DNA of 64,000 bases, from contig JAAVTG010000537.1 of assembly GCA_011947345.1 (NCBI GenBank), positions 42,148 through 106,147 of the forward strand, in the 5' to 3' direction. Position 1 is the first letter of the stretch; every line of letters starts with the position of its first letter. Under the pieces are notes generated by a model, which was given only the letters and a program-made list of their open reading frames with translations, was not told the DNA's origin and searched no databases. Shown here piece after piece: positions 45,932-57,617 of this stretch. A program made the position numbers and the translations under genes. The stretch comes from Phytophthora quininea. Taxonomy: Eukaryota; Oomycota; Peronosporomycetes; Peronosporales; Peronosporaceae.

Positions 45932-47601
45932 ATGACCTCCCAAGCCCCGACACCGACCGAAGCCTCCGCCAAGACTTCCAAGTATCCTGGAAACTACTTC
46001 GACCTCAAGACGCCAGAAGACAATGGCGACATTGAGAGCGGTACTCTGCGGACCGGTGGCGCGCCTTCGATCTGGTCGATGCGCAACATCGGCGTGCTCG
46101 TCAGTTTCTGCTGCGTCACGATTGTCTACGGCATGAGCATCAGCATCCTGTACGCGGTGATGAACAACTACCTGTACATGTCGGGGCTTCTGGTTGCGAC
46201 TGCCAAGGCTCTTGTCCACATCCCGCGCGTGCTGCGTGTGTTCCTGTCGTCCTTGTCAGATGTCTACCCCATCTTTGGGTACCGTCGTCGTCCGTACATG
46301 ATCCTCGGTTGGGGCGTTGCTCTCATTGCGTGCTTCATCATGGCGGTGGTTCCTCTCGGCGAACCGTACTATGAGGACTCGTCCCTTGAAGACATCGACC
46401 TGGCCGATATGACGCCGGAGCAACTGGCGCTGATCCACACGGACGCCCCGCACCGCGGTGTCAAGTTCATCTTCCTCTTCATGATCGCCAACCTCGGCGC
46501 CGTGATCGCCTACGGTCCGACGTACGGCATCTTCATCGAGCTGTCCCAGCAGGAGCCCGAGCACATCCGTGGTCGTCTCCAAACCAATGTCTTCATGGTC
46601 CGCAACGCGCTGGCGATCTTCACCGCTTTCCTAACCGGTCTGTGCTTGAGCAGCACCGAGTACGGCGGCACCTTCTCCTGGTCCATCGGCTTCAACGGCA
46701 TCATGTGGATCTGCACGGCGGCGTGTCTGGTCACGATCCCGTTCTGCTGGTTCTGCGTGACCGAGGAGGAGGTGGAGCAGACCAAGCCCCTCCTGACCTT
46801 CTACAGGGAACTCTACGGCGTCATCCAGCAGCAGCCGTTCTACCGCTTGATTGTGTTCCGCTACTTCACCAAGATCTTCGCCTCCGTGTCCGTCACGGCG
46901 TCGAGCAACATCCAGTCCGTTTACGCTGGAGTCACTCCGCTCAACGACGGCATCGCTGCCTGTCTGAGTCAGTTGCTAGTCGTTGCCGGGCTCTTCTCCA
47001 TCAAGAAGTGGGGGCTGCAGTGGAATTGGCAGTACCTCGCCATCTTCTCGCAGCTCTTTGCCGTCTTCGTGGACGCCTTCCCGACCTACTTTACCATCTG
47101 GAACGTCTTCCGCAGCCAGTGGTTCTGGCTTGGCGTGCCGCTGCTCGAGGACTTTGTGGGGAGTTCGTCGACTACGCCACCACCATCACGATGGTCGAAA
47201 TCGCTGACCCTGGTCGCGAGGCCACCTCCATGGGCTTCTTGGGTTCCATCACTGCCGCTGCCAAGCCGTTCGGGACGGTGATCACCAAGTCGGTGGACAG
47301 CTACTTTGAGATCGGCCAGAAGGCGCTCAAGAGAGACGACCACGCCGTCCACATCGACCTCTCGTACGCCTACCTCATCGCTTACCTCTTCAACGTCGCG
47401 GCCATCGCGTTCGCGTTCCTGCTGCCTCGTCAGAAGCACGAGGCGCAGGCCATGAAGCAGAGCGGAGGCAGCAGCAAGTGGATCGGCACGGCCACGATCG
47501 TCATCTTCCTCTTCTCGGTCTGCTGGGCCATCATGACCCACTTGCTCTCGCTCTGGGACTCGACCTCGTGTCTGCGCATTGCCGGCGGCAGCGGGTGCTA
47601 G
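45932..47601 (+). CDS. BT1/FBT-family major-facilitator transporter
   Basis: Multi-pass membrane protein of about 556 residues. The soluble N-terminus starts MTSQAPTPTE at 45932. About twelve hydrophobic segments follow, with the family patterns KALVHIPRVLRVFLSSLSDVYPIFGYRRRPYMILGW, shown here only in part (VLRVFLSSLSDVYPIFGYRR), AYGPTYGIFIELSQQEP and VEIADPGREATSMGF. The BT1/FBT family in oomycetes and trypanosomatids includes folate/biopterin-type transporters; the substrate here is not determined. One frame break falls in the G4 run 47158-47161; one more G joins LEDFVG to EFVDYATTITMVEIADP. It has a good Inr and lies upstream of the kinase pair. Confidence 0.88.
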
Positions 47602-47900
47602 ACGAGTGGGATATGAGATGTACTATCCAAGTCGGCCGCACACCTGCGGACCACCACCAAAGCACGATCTGCACCAGCAGAATATCCATCTCAACGGCAT
47701 GCTCCTTTCCTCATCTGGCGATATCACCTTCTTCCACCTCCTCGCTCAATCGTATCTTTTACTGGTTCATGGCGATCTGCTGCGTCTTTCTGGGCTTGGG
47801 TTCATTTAGCTGCTTGTACCAAATGCGTCACCTCATCCCTTGTGTTCATTCCTGAACGCACTTCCCGCCGCTCAAGTCCCTCGCACCCTCTTTAGCCAAC

Positions 47901-49462
47901 ATGGCCGCTGTCTGCTCGCTCGTGGCGCAATTCGTCGTCCCTGGCGTCGGGAGTCTCATCGTCGACTCCATCTCCAAGATCTACGAAATCTGCCAAGAGC
48001 TCGAGGAGAACGAGGAAATGTGCTCGTCCGTCTGCAAGCGGCTCGAGTTCGTCAACGAGGAGCTGTCCAAAGTGACGGACGAGGAGGCGGTCCGTCAGAA
48101 CCGCATCCTGTTCCAGTACGGCCAGACCATCGCCAACTTCCTGCTCTTCTTGCAGAAGCAGGCCAACAAGAGCTTCATCAAGAGACTGGCCAGCAACCGC
48201 AAGGTGGTGGCGGCCATCCAGGAGTTCAACGAGGACATCGATGACCTGTACAAGCTGCTGAACCTCGTGCACATCCAGGAGATGACCAAGTGGAGACAGG
48301 AGTGGGAGAGCGACATCCGCAACCAGGAGCACAAGCTGCTGGAAATGGCCATGGACCAGCAGCGCGTCCAGACGGCGATCAAAACAACGACGGAGATCTG
48401 GTCGAAGGGCTCGCGATGCTCAAGTTCGAGATCCAGCACAAGGCCAACGAGAACTCGAGCAACGCGTTGGCGGCCATGAAGCGAACGTTCAAAAAGGTGG
48501 TGAGCCAGTCGAAGGCCAAGGTGCCGGCCACGCCCGAATGGTTCATCTCGAGTGACGACGTGGATTTCGAGGCCAAGAACACGACCGAGTGCGGCACCTA
48601 CGGCTCAGTGCATCGTGGAACGTGGGGAAGAGGCACCGAAGTGGTGATCAAGTGTCTGCTGATGGACGACAACCAGGCCAAGGAGTCCTTCTTCAGGGAA
48701 GTGGAAGTGTGGCGCAAACTCAACAATCCGCACGTGCTCGAACTGTTTGGTGCTTGCCATGTGAGTACGCCAGCCTTCTTTGTGTGTGAGGATGCCATCC
48801 ACGGCAATTTCGTCGACTTCTTCGGCAAGGATAAGAGCGAGGTGTGGAGGTTGTACTACGAGGCTGCAGTGGGCTTGGACTACTTGCACTCACAGAAGGT
48901 GGTGCATGGCGACCTGAAGTGCAACAATATACTGGTGGGGAGCGACGACAAGGCCAAGATTGGGGACTTTGGCTTCTCGTACATCCGCAGTCAGTCGGTG
49001 GGGCTGAGTGCCAAGGCCCAGACCGACACGATCCGATGGAAGGCGCCAGAATGCTTGATGCCGAGTGGTGAAGACGTTCCAGATGCGCGCAACCCAAAGT
49101 TCGCTTCGGATGTCTTCTCGTTCGGAATGTGCATTATCGAAGGCGTCACGGGCGAGCCTCCGTACGGATTCGTCGATGACGAGGAAATCATGGAGGCCAA
49201 GTACGAAATGCAGCCGTACGAGCGCCCGGAAGGCTTTGCAGACGACGAGTGGGCGTTGGTCGAGAGACTTTGCGATCCAGACTGGGAGAACCGAATTCAA
49301 CTCTCGACTGCCATTGAAGAGCTCAAACGGTTTGCAGACCGCGAGGCAGAGCGAAATCTTTTGGCCAATGCAGATCGCGAGTGCCCGGAGTGTAAGGCCA
49401 AGGTGGCAGCCGAATATGCTTTCTGTGGGAGCTGCGGACACCGAGTCGCTCCTCCAGCATAA
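47901..49462 (+). CDS. TKL kinase with MLKL/HeLo-like helical N-terminus and zinc ribbon (B-type)
   Basis: Start MAAVCSLVAQ at 47901, about 520 residues. The N-terminal 150 residues form several amphipathic helices (IYEICQELEENEEMCSSVCK; FLLFLQKQANKSFIKRLASN; AAIQEFNEDIDDLYKLLNL) in a pattern reminiscent of the helical bundles in front of MLKL and fungal HeLo proteins; this is an inference. The kinase domain has GTYGSVHRGTWG, EVVIKCLL, VVHGDLKCNNILVGSD, GDFGFSYIRS, IRWKAPECL and SDVFSFGMCIIEG, so it should be active. The C-terminal ribbon is CPECKAKVAAEYAFCGSCG. One break occurs at the A4 run 48381-48384. It is tail-to-tail with its paralogue, 104 bp apart. Confidence 0.85.
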
Positions 49463-49566
49463 GAGTGTCTCGATAGATGTCAACAGTTCGAGTGTATTCA
49501 ATCCACGCGTTCATTTAAAAGTTGGATATGCTTGCTATGGCGTACGAACACTCATTACCAGTTCCT

Positions 49567-51144
49567 TCAAGCTGCTGCACTCTGTGGTTGTTCGTCTCCC
49601 AACCGGAAGCCACACTTGCCGCAGAACTTGAAGCCGACTGGGATGTCATTCGAGCAGCTCGTGCACACCTGCGACTCCTGCTGCGTCGCGGCCTTCTCGC
49701 GATCCGCGAACACCTTGAGCTCTTTAATCGCTTCTGGTAACTTCATTCGGCTCTCCCAGTCAGGATCACACAGCTTCTCGACCAGCGCCCATTCGTCGTC
49801 CTTGAACCCTTCCGGACGCTCGTACGGCGTCATCTCCAGCTTCGCTTCCAGGATCACTTCATCGTCCTCGAATCCGTACGGAGGTTCGTTGGAGAACGCC
49901 TCGATAATGCACATACCAAAAGCGAAAACATCCGAAGCGAATTTCGGGTTGTGGTTTGCATCAGGAGTCTCCTCTTCACTCGGCATCAAACACTCTGGTG
50001 CCTTCCAGCGGATCGTATCCGTCTGCGCCTTTGCACTCAAGCCAACCGACTGGCTACGGATGTACGAGAAGCCAAAGTCGCAGATTTTGGCCTTGTCGTC
50101 AGCCCCCACGAGGAAATTATTGCATTTCAGGTCGCCATGCACCACCTTCTGTGAGTGCAAGTAGTCCAAGCCAAGAGCGGCCTCGTAGAACAGTCGCCAG
50201 ATCTCGCTCTTGTCCTTCTCAAAGTAGTCGGCAAAGTTGCCGTGGATGGCGTCCTCACAGACGAAGAAGGCCGGCGTGCTCACGTGGCAGGCTCCAAACA
50301 GTTTCACCACGTGCGGACTGTTGAGCTTGTGCCAGACTTCCACCTCCTTGAAGAACGACTTCATGGCAGGCTCATCGTCCATCAGCAGACATTTGATCAC
50401 CACTTTGGCCCCTCGTCCCCACGTTCCGCGGTGCACTGACCCATACGATCCGCAGTCAAAAAGTCGTCATCAAAGTCCACGTCGTCGCTGGCGATGAACC
50501 ATTCCGGTACAGGCGGCACTGACGCCTTGGACGTGCTCACCACCTTCTTGAAGGCCTTCTGCATGAGTCTCAACTGCTCCGGATCGTTTTCTTCCTTTTT
50601 GTGGTCCAATTCGAACTTGATCATGGCCAGTCCTTCCTTCAGGGTCGACCCGGAGCTCTGGATTTCGCTGTGGATGGTCTGGCCGTTGGCCAAGATCTCC
50701 CCATCTTCTGGTTGATGCGCTTCCTGTCCTCCTCCCACACCTCCTTCCACTTCTGCATCTCCACCATGTGGGCAATGTTGAGCAGCTTGAACAGCTCGTC
50801 CATGTCCGAGTGGAAGTCCTGGAGGGCCGCCACCACCTTCCGGTTGCTGCCGAGACGTTTGAGCAGACTCTTCTGGCTCTGCTTCTTGAGGAACTTGAGG
50901 AAGTTGGCGATGGTGCGGCCGTACATGAACAGCACTCGGTTCTGCCGCAGCACCGTCTCGTCCGTGATCTTGTACAGCTCCTCGTTCACGAACGTCATGC
51001 GTTCGTAGACTCGGCGGCAGATTTCCTCGTTCTCCTTCATCTCTTTGATGAAGCCCACGACGTTGCCCAGCGCTTCCGAGATGGCTTCCCGATCTCTGGG
51101 ATGATGAACTCCGCCACCAGCGAGCACACTTCCATCTTGGACAT
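49567..51144 (-). CDS. TKL kinase with MLKL/HeLo-like helical N-terminus and zinc ribbon (B-type)
   Basis: Paralogue of the gene at 47901. Start MSKMEVCSLV at 51144 (or MEVCSLV at 51135), matching MAAVCSLV of the sister. The helical N-terminus includes EEICRRVYERMTFVNEELYK and KSLLKRLGSNRKVVAALQDF. The kinase domain has CGSYGSVHRGTWG, VVIKCLL, VVHGDLKCNNFLVGAD, CDFGFSYIRS, IRWKAPECL and SDVFAFGMCIIEA, and the tail has CTSCSNDIPVGFKFCGKCG. Three frame breaks lie at C3 51088-51090, C4 50699-50702 and A5 50458-50462 (plus-strand bases); one extra base in each gives full agreement with the sister gene. Confidence 0.85.
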
Positions 51145-51359
51145 CTTCGCCCCTCCTGGATCTTCGCCGCCGTGGGGACTGCGAGTCTTGCGTCCAAAGA
51201 AGAAATGAAGGGCCAAGGACCGATGGCTACAACAGTTTGAAATCAGCATGCGGTACTTTCCCGCTTCTCTGACCACCTCGTTGCTTTTGAATCCGGGTGT
51301 CTGCTGCTGTGCATGGTTTGGTTGCTTTGGTTCTGCTGCTGCTAGCTACGTTTTCCTTC

Positions 51360-54300
51360 TTAGAAGATGCGGTAGGAGGACGGCGAGCGGCGGCGGTCCC
51401 ATTTGGCCTCGTAGTGGGCCCAGTGTCCCCATTGCAAGGCGTCGAGGGTGGTGGTGGTCTCCTTGGCGAGTTTGTCGTCCGCAATGATCTTGCTCTTCTC
51501 GGCCTGCTCCAAATCCTGCACCTTGCGCAGACGTTGCAAGGCAAGACCGTGCGCTTCGTAGTGGCGATCGTGCAGCAGTGCGACGTACAGATACGTCGGC
51601 TTCTCGACGTCTTCCCACTTCTGCAGCCCAGCGTACGTCTTGAGGAAACTTTCCCACTGGGCAGAGTCGCCTTCTGCACGAGCTTTACGGGCGAGAGCAT
51701 CGGCGAGAATGGCCTTCTCTTTCTCCTTCTCCTTCCGCAGCTTCTTCTCAGCAGCAGGTGCATCTCCTGGGACGCTTCTCGTGCCGAAGAAGAGCGCCAA
51801 CTCGTCCTGCTTGATGAGAGCGAGCACAGCGTCGGCTGCTGCGATGATTTCGGTCAGCTGCGACGACCGGTTGGCTTCAGCGTCCAAGTGGTGGAGCTTC
51901 GCTTGCATCGCTGACAAGTGGTTGGGGAATTGATCTACCAGACTTTGCCAGACCGGCAGGAAGGTACTTTTGCCAACGAGCTTCGTGGTGCGCTCTAGCA
52001 ACAAGTCACGGACAGCTTCCTTCACGATCTCCTCCTCGTCCCGCTCGTCCTTGAGCTCTTCCGGCTCCGGATCCTTGACGGGAGTTGGCGCTGGGGAATG
52101 ACATACGTGATGTCAAAGCCGCCTGGACGTCTGCCGCTCCTGCGCAAAACGGTTAGTTTGACCATTCTAACAAGCAAAGACAATCTTCAACTTACCCCTT
52201 GATGGCGCCGTCCTTCTGGCCAAAGTGAATCTTTCCGGTTAGCACATCGCCCACAGCATTCCCAGCGGGGAGCTTGTCGTGAGCTGGCTCGCCGATGAAG
52301 AGGGGCACGTACTTACCAGTAGGCAAGCTCTTCTTGTCTAGCGGCTTCCCACCCAACGCGACATCGTCTTGGTGACCGAAGACAGAGGCAGAGACCTCCT
52401 TGATGTCGTGCTTCAGAAGGAGCACCATTTGCCTGAGCTTTTCCAGCTTGGTGACGTCTTCGTGACGAACTTGCGCATGAACGACGTACGATCCTTTCTT
52501 CAGTGTAGTCTCATCGCCGTACGCATCAGAGCAGCCCAGGTATTGCTTCTTGTCGTCGAAGATCATCATGAGCTGCGCTTCAAACGGAGACTCGTACAGT
52601 CGCCCATTCAGCAGCGGCAAACGCGGTACCACCTTCCCAGGTTCCTTCTTGGTGAAAGGATACGTCAGGACTAGCTGATAAACTTGACGTTTGTCTGGGA
52701 ACTGGTCGCGACTGGAGCTCAACGGCGAGATCTCTGCCGAATTTGGGCGAATACGCTGCACGTACTTGGTAAAACCCACCTTCGGACCCAGCTTTTCACT
52801 CTCGACAGAAGTCGACACTAGCACCTTGTGTGATTCCTCTCCACCCGTGACCACGATCTTCTCCTGGTCAGGTTTAATGCCGTGGAAGCGGATCTCAATC
52901 TGCACGATCGAGTCTCCGAGCGCACTCCAGAACTGACCCAAGCAGAACTCGGTCGTCAGCCCTCCGATGAGGTCCAGACTGAACGCAAGTTCATCGCCAG
53001 GTTTGAGGAAGAAAGCCTTGTGGAATGAAGAATCACTCTGACGCACAAACGGTTGGAATTGGATCGCGTCAAACATGTAGAGCTTGCCTGACGAGTTTGA
53101 CTCGACCTCGCGCTCGCCATTTAAGCTGGCACGAGAGAAAATCACGTCCGCCCACGTAGCGCCCAACGGAGGAGTGACGAAGCGACGTGAAATGCTTCCA
53201 GGTTGGAATTTATGCTGGTAAAGCACAGTCGATGACACGTCCTCGGGCTTGATGACACTGACAGGGATGGTGACCAGAGGCCCGCGAGCCTCGTTCTGCG
53301 TGTCGAAAGCCACAATCTCACCGTAGTGTTCTCCAACACTCAAGTACTTGGTGTCAACAAGCACCTTAAATCCACGTCCGCTTTGCATCAGAGCCAAGCT
53401 GCGACCGACGTCGATCCATCGCGCAGAAGGAACCAGACGCACGTGCTGCTCGAAGTGGACCTTGTCGTCCTGGTTCGCCTTCTTATGGAAAATTGGCGTC
53501 ACTGTGACGTCTACCTCCGTGCTGTCGTGGGAGAAATCAGCTCTATCGCGGAGGAAAACGCCCCGAGCGTCTCCATTTCCAGACGAGGTTTTGATCTCGT
53601 AGTATAGAGGGAACTTTGTGGTTCCGTCGAAGGTGTTGCCATTCTTCTGCAAGTACTCGAACGCTGGTAGTACCTGGATAAGACCCTTGCCTTGGGCGTA
53701 GACTTCCACGTTAGGCACTTTGACCGCAGTGGTCTCCAACGCACGACGAATCGAGTACGGTGTGTACTCAATACCTTTCGCCTTTAGCGCACTGACGAGT
53801 AATGCAATGTTCCCCGCACAGTTCGGGGACGACATGGACGTGCCATTCATCAACTGCTTCTTGTTGAGCGTCCAGTTGGGCACAGGCGCGATGGCAGCTC
53901 CAGGAGCGCAGATGTTGACTCCAAGATCGCCATCAAACGTTGGCCCACGTGATGACCAAGTGTAGGCGATACCGGACAAGTCGTTGTCGCGCATAATGTA
54001 CTCGCCCTCCATCATCTTTGGGGAGACGTAGGCTCCGACCGACAGCATGCTGGAAGTTGTGCCACCCGGAGCACCCACCGTTCCCAACGCAGGGCCGTTG
54101 TTGCCTGCACTAACTACAAACGTAACATTGTGCTCGTTCACGAGCTCGTTACTCAGCTCAACAATCCGCCCGTAGTCGTGCTGGGAAGCATACTCCCCGT
54201 AGCTCATGTTGACAATGTCCACCTTCGAGTCCATGACCGCCAAAATCGCACGGCTCAGCGCCGACGACGTCTCCATACTCCCCAGTCGACCATCGCCAAT

Positions 54301-55168
54301 CTTCACCGCGACGATCTGCGCTCCAGGCGCCACGCCGTTGCATTCCGGCTGCTCTGGGTAATACGCCGCCACGATCCCCGCCACGTGCGTCCCATGGGCA
54401 CCGACGTCGTTGACCACACTGAGCGTATTGCCCTCGTCGTAGACATTCAGCACATAGTTGAGCTGCGACTCGTCCGAGAACATCGCGTACTCGTGTTCGT
54501 CTCGGAAGTTTGTCAGAGCTTTGACGCCCGTGAAATCCCCACTCTCTTTGGTGTCCAGGGCCGCTCTCCAGCAGTTGCCATCATGGAAAACCACCGCGTC
54601 GTAGATCGGTCCTGGGTCCTCGTAGCTCTTGCTGAGCTCCTGCAACGCCGTCAGTCTGGCCTGCAGGTCCTTTTATCTCGGAGCTTGTCGACGACCCCGT
54701 CGTGGCCGCGTTATCTTTATTCCACTGAGCTAACAGCTCCTGCACGTGGTTAACGGCCTCTCTCTGATCCACGTCGAACTTCTCCCTCCTTTCCTGTTTG
54801 AGTCTCGTGACCAGAGGCCCTGGGAACAAGTGGAAGCCTGCGACGCTGCCCACGTGGAACTTGCCGTCTCGGCTCTTCCACTGCGGATTGAGCTTCAGCA
54901 CGCGGCCATCCGCCAGCGTCAGGGCCCCGTCCGTGGCCTCCAGCACCGTCGAGGTGTCCACGTCCCCGGCGCCCGTGGCATCCACAAAGTCGACGATCTT
55001 GGGGCGACCATCGGGCGTTTCCTGCAGGCCGGGGGCGCCAGGGTCCACACCCGTGTCGAAGATGGCCACCACAGCGTCGCGGCCATCGTGGTCCGGGTAG
55101 CGCTGCAGGAAGGCGTCGGCCAAAGTCTCCTCCTTGGGGAGCAGCGAAGCAGTCGGGAAGCTCTTCAT
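51360..55168 (-). CDS. TPP2: Tripeptidyl peptidase II
   Basis: Large cytosolic subtilisin-type serine peptidase that trims tripeptides from oligopeptides released by the proteasome. Start MKSFPTASLLPKEET at 55168; a longer frame to 55258 is less like the family. The catalytic Asp is in VVAIFDTGVDPGAPG near 55055, His in GAHGTHVAG near 54390, the oxyanion Asn in VSAGNNGPALG, and Ser in MNGTSMSSPNCAGN near 53840. The long C-terminal region typical of TPP2 follows; total length is about 1,230 residues against about 1,250 in animals. One intron lies at 52140-52195. Frame breaks occur between 54581 and 54700 and at the G4 run 52093-52096. Confidence 0.93.
52140..52195 (-). other. Spliceosomal intron (56 nt) in TPP2
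   Basis: On the minus strand: GTAAG donor, CTAAC branch-like motif and GCGCAG acceptor. Removal joins Ile-Lys-Gly to Ser-Gly-Arg-Arg-Pro-Gly-Gly-Phe-Asp-Ile and bypasses the stop at 52192. Confidence 0.8.
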
Positions 55169-55400
55169 ACTCGGCAGATCTTGGTAACGTTTTGCGAGTG
55201 ATATCTGCGACGCGTGCCAGATGTAAAACTCTGGCACAAATTCCTGTGTGCTAGGCATTCATACGAACGGAGACGACCTCAACTACCTGGAGGCGGGGCA
55301 AGTGCAGTGGACGAAGAAACTCAAGGCGACGCAGCTGAAGATTACCAGCTATAGCTCATAACAACTTAGTTTACTTGATTTTAGTTCATATCTACGCATT

Positions 55401-55757
55401 TCACTGGCGTAGTCGACAGTCGGAGTCCTTGGTTTTGGTCGAGTCTTTGGTGGTCGTTGTCGTTTTGAACGCTGCATCCCACCAGGCCGTGACGCGCTCC
55501 CAGACGTTGGGGTACTTGGGTTTGTCTTCGGCCGTACGAGTCTCGCTGCTAGTTGGGGCGTTGACGAGGAACGGAGTGCCGCCACCAAAGTTGGCAGCGA
55601 TGCGTTCTTCCTTGTCTGCGGACGACTCGAGGCCCTCGAAGGCGAACGAGTGGGTCTTGCCAGTGTCTTTGGTGGTGGTGGTGTCGACGTTGCTGGCAGC
55701 AATGGCGCTGGCACAGAACGCGAAAACGACGAGCAAGGCGAGCTGATTCCGACGCAT
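55401..55757 (-). CDS. Small secreted protein with EER-like motif, effector candidate
   Basis: 118 residues, start at 55757. Signal peptide RRNQLALLVVFAFCASAIA, then a Thr/Lys-rich spacer, then SSADKEERIAANFGGGTPF and a Trp-containing segment (VWERVTAWWDAAF) with a Lys/Thr-rich tail. There is no RXLR; the DKEER placed about 30 residues after the signal peptide recalls the dEER part of oomycete host-translocated effectors, but composition alone cannot prove this. An Inr-like motif lies upstream. It could equally be an apoplastic or wall-associated protein. Confidence 0.65.
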   Translation of the reverse strand: MRRNQLALLVVFAFCASAIAASNVDTTTTKDTGKTHSFAFEGLESSADKEERIAANFGGGTPFLVNAPTSSETRTAEDKPKYPNVWERVTAWWDAAFKTTTTTKDSTKTKDSDCRLRQ

Positions 55758-55810
55758 CTTGAGGCAGGCAGGGGCTACGGTCGGCGTCGACTGTCGGTCT
55801 GCTGGATGGA

Positions 55811-55823
55811 AGGCAAAATGAGA
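55811..55823 (-). promoter_or_regulatory. Inr-like element of the small secreted protein
   Basis: The minus strand reads TCTCATTTTGCCT, a TCATTY core 54 bp upstream of the start codon. Confidence 0.4.
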
Positions 55824-56869
55824 AGTGGCAGCGTATCCAAGCGCTGAGACTATTAAATAAGAGCGTGTTCGCTACGCAAGCGCAGACGGATTTCCACCAT
55901 TCGCCGTTTGCTGCTTGCCGGCATATCGGGTACGCAGCAGCTGTGTCCGGAGCAAGACCGGGTGCGTGGAGATCAAGAGCGATCTGAAGTACATGGTACA
56001 GACCCAAGCAACGGAAGATTTGTCTCGGGTGGCATCAAATCTCGTTTCCACGTGTGCTCAAACCGAAGCTGCTGTTACTGTCAGCAGCAGTATCTTAGCG
56101 ACAACCAAGAACAATATCGAATACTCGGTGTTAGTAGTTGGAACGCGCCGCGCTTTGCTAGCTCGCAGCCGCGTGACTCACTTTGCCACTGTTTCGCAGA
56201 CGTGCATCTCGTGGGGATCGTGACGACCCATTTTCGAGCGTCTATCCGGTGCCTTTGCCTGGTTGTGGTCCGCCGTCGAGACAACGTACCGGTAGCGGCG
56301 TCGACGAGCTGGACACGGTCGCGAAAATGGATTACGGTCGCAGGAGAACGAGTGGCGCGGAGATTCCTGCGCCAGGAGCCAAATCCGTGGCCTGCGTTCC
56401 GCCCAGGCATCCAGACGACATTTCACGGCGCTGGCGTCGGCGCAGTATCCGCTTGATTGGATGCCAACAGCAATGTGGTGGCACGATCGTTCTCGCCAAA
56501 GCGCCGAGCGCATGAGTCTCGACCGAAAACGTGTGATCAAACGTTTCATTAGCGGAAGTTTCGGCGGTGGTCTTTCGATCCAGTATTCGTCGGAAATGCT
56601 AAAGCTACGATCGGGAAACATTTCCCCACGTTTATTGATCTGCGCACCAACCAACCAACAAAGCGATAACGGTATTAAAGGTCTTGCGCAATATCGGAAG
56701 TGTTGATCGTTTCAATCGCACGTTCCTCCCGATTAAACTCTCGATGTGCTTTCGAACGTGATGAAATGTATAAACAAGATGTCGATCGAACTTCGCTGTT
56801 GCTCGAGGTCGTCCGCCCGAAGTTTTGCACACTGCACATTTGACCCGAAGACTCGCAAAGTTCGGCGTA
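55824..56869. other. Intergenic, nothing recognised
   Basis: Short overlapping frames on both strands with arginine-rich composition and no conserved motif. No repeat or RNA gene is apparent. Confidence 0.45.
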
Positions 56870-57090
56870 ATGCGGTCTCGGCGCATATTTGTCGTGCTAT
56901 TCATCGCTCTTCTGGCGACGTTGGCAACTGGCAACGCCTTCGACTCCGATGTCAAATCGACCGTTGGCAACACAGAAAACCGAATTGCGGGGACTGCTGC
57001 AAGAGGTGGCGGCACAGTGCCGTACTACGGAGAAGTTGGAACTAACCAAGACAAGGGTCCGGAATCGGGCAAGGTGGATGTCATTCAGTG
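56870..57090 (+). pseudogene. Truncated small secreted protein joined to copia sequence
   Basis: Start MRSRRIFVVLFIALLATLAT at 56870, a typical signal peptide, then about 50 residues rich in Gly, Thr and Asn. After Val-Asp-Val-Ile-Gln-Trp the same bases begin to encode a copia pre-integrase segment in another frame, so the native C-terminus seems to be lost. The open frame continues to 57238 but reads transposon sequence out of frame. Confidence 0.5.
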
Positions 57091-57353
57091 GCTTGTGCTG
57101 AAGTCAAACAGTCGCGAAACAGGCAGCCTACGCAAGACACCTCAGACTCGACACCAACGGATGAGATCGGCGCAGTTATTTGCATGGACCTTAAGATGGA
57201 CCTCAAACCTGACCGAAATGGTCACCGCCACGTCCTGACGATCGTCGACCACGCCTCCAACTACAACCAAATCTACCTGCTGCATACGAAAGACGAAGCC
57301 TTCGACAAATTCCTGCAGTTTTCGAACGAATTCCAGCGGCAGTACTGCTGAAG
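57091..57353 (+). mobile_element. Copia pre-integrase/integrase fragment
   Basis: The frame reads ACAEVKQSRNRQPTQ and then GAVICMDLKMDLKPDRNGHR and VLTIVDHASNYNQIYLLHTK, the zinc-finger end and first catalytic Asp region of a Ty1/copia integrase. It ends with a TGA at 57349-57351. No LTRs belong to it; it is an old fragment of a different family from the two full elements. Confidence 0.7.
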
Positions 57354-57568
57354 GAAGCACAAGTCCTACAGCACCATCAAATCAAATTGTTAGACCACAG
57401 TTAGCCCACCACCTAAAGCACCACATCACCGCCAAACATACTGGCTTGCGCAAATGGCTTGGCGGCTCCTCCTGGCAGTCACAGCACCCGTCAAGTGGCC
57501 GTCAAGTCGTCGACTGGCGCGTCTCCACCTACAGCGACGCGGAAAGCCCTAATTAGTTCACATCAGAC

Positions 57569-57617
57569 ATGTCCTACGAAGCACAAAAGCGAGTGCTAAC
57601 GCACCTGCTTGCGGAGA
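57569..57617 (+). pseudogene. 5' part of an open frame split by the second copia element
   Basis: ATG at 57569 reads MSYEAQKRVLTHLLAE and stays open up to the LTR. Skipping the element and one target duplication, the frame continues at 62700 with NHKPACGRCHGLLAADARGG, then at least one frame change to 62786-62968. It was probably a host gene of unknown function disrupted by the insertion. The CxxC hints at a metal site only. Confidence 0.4.
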
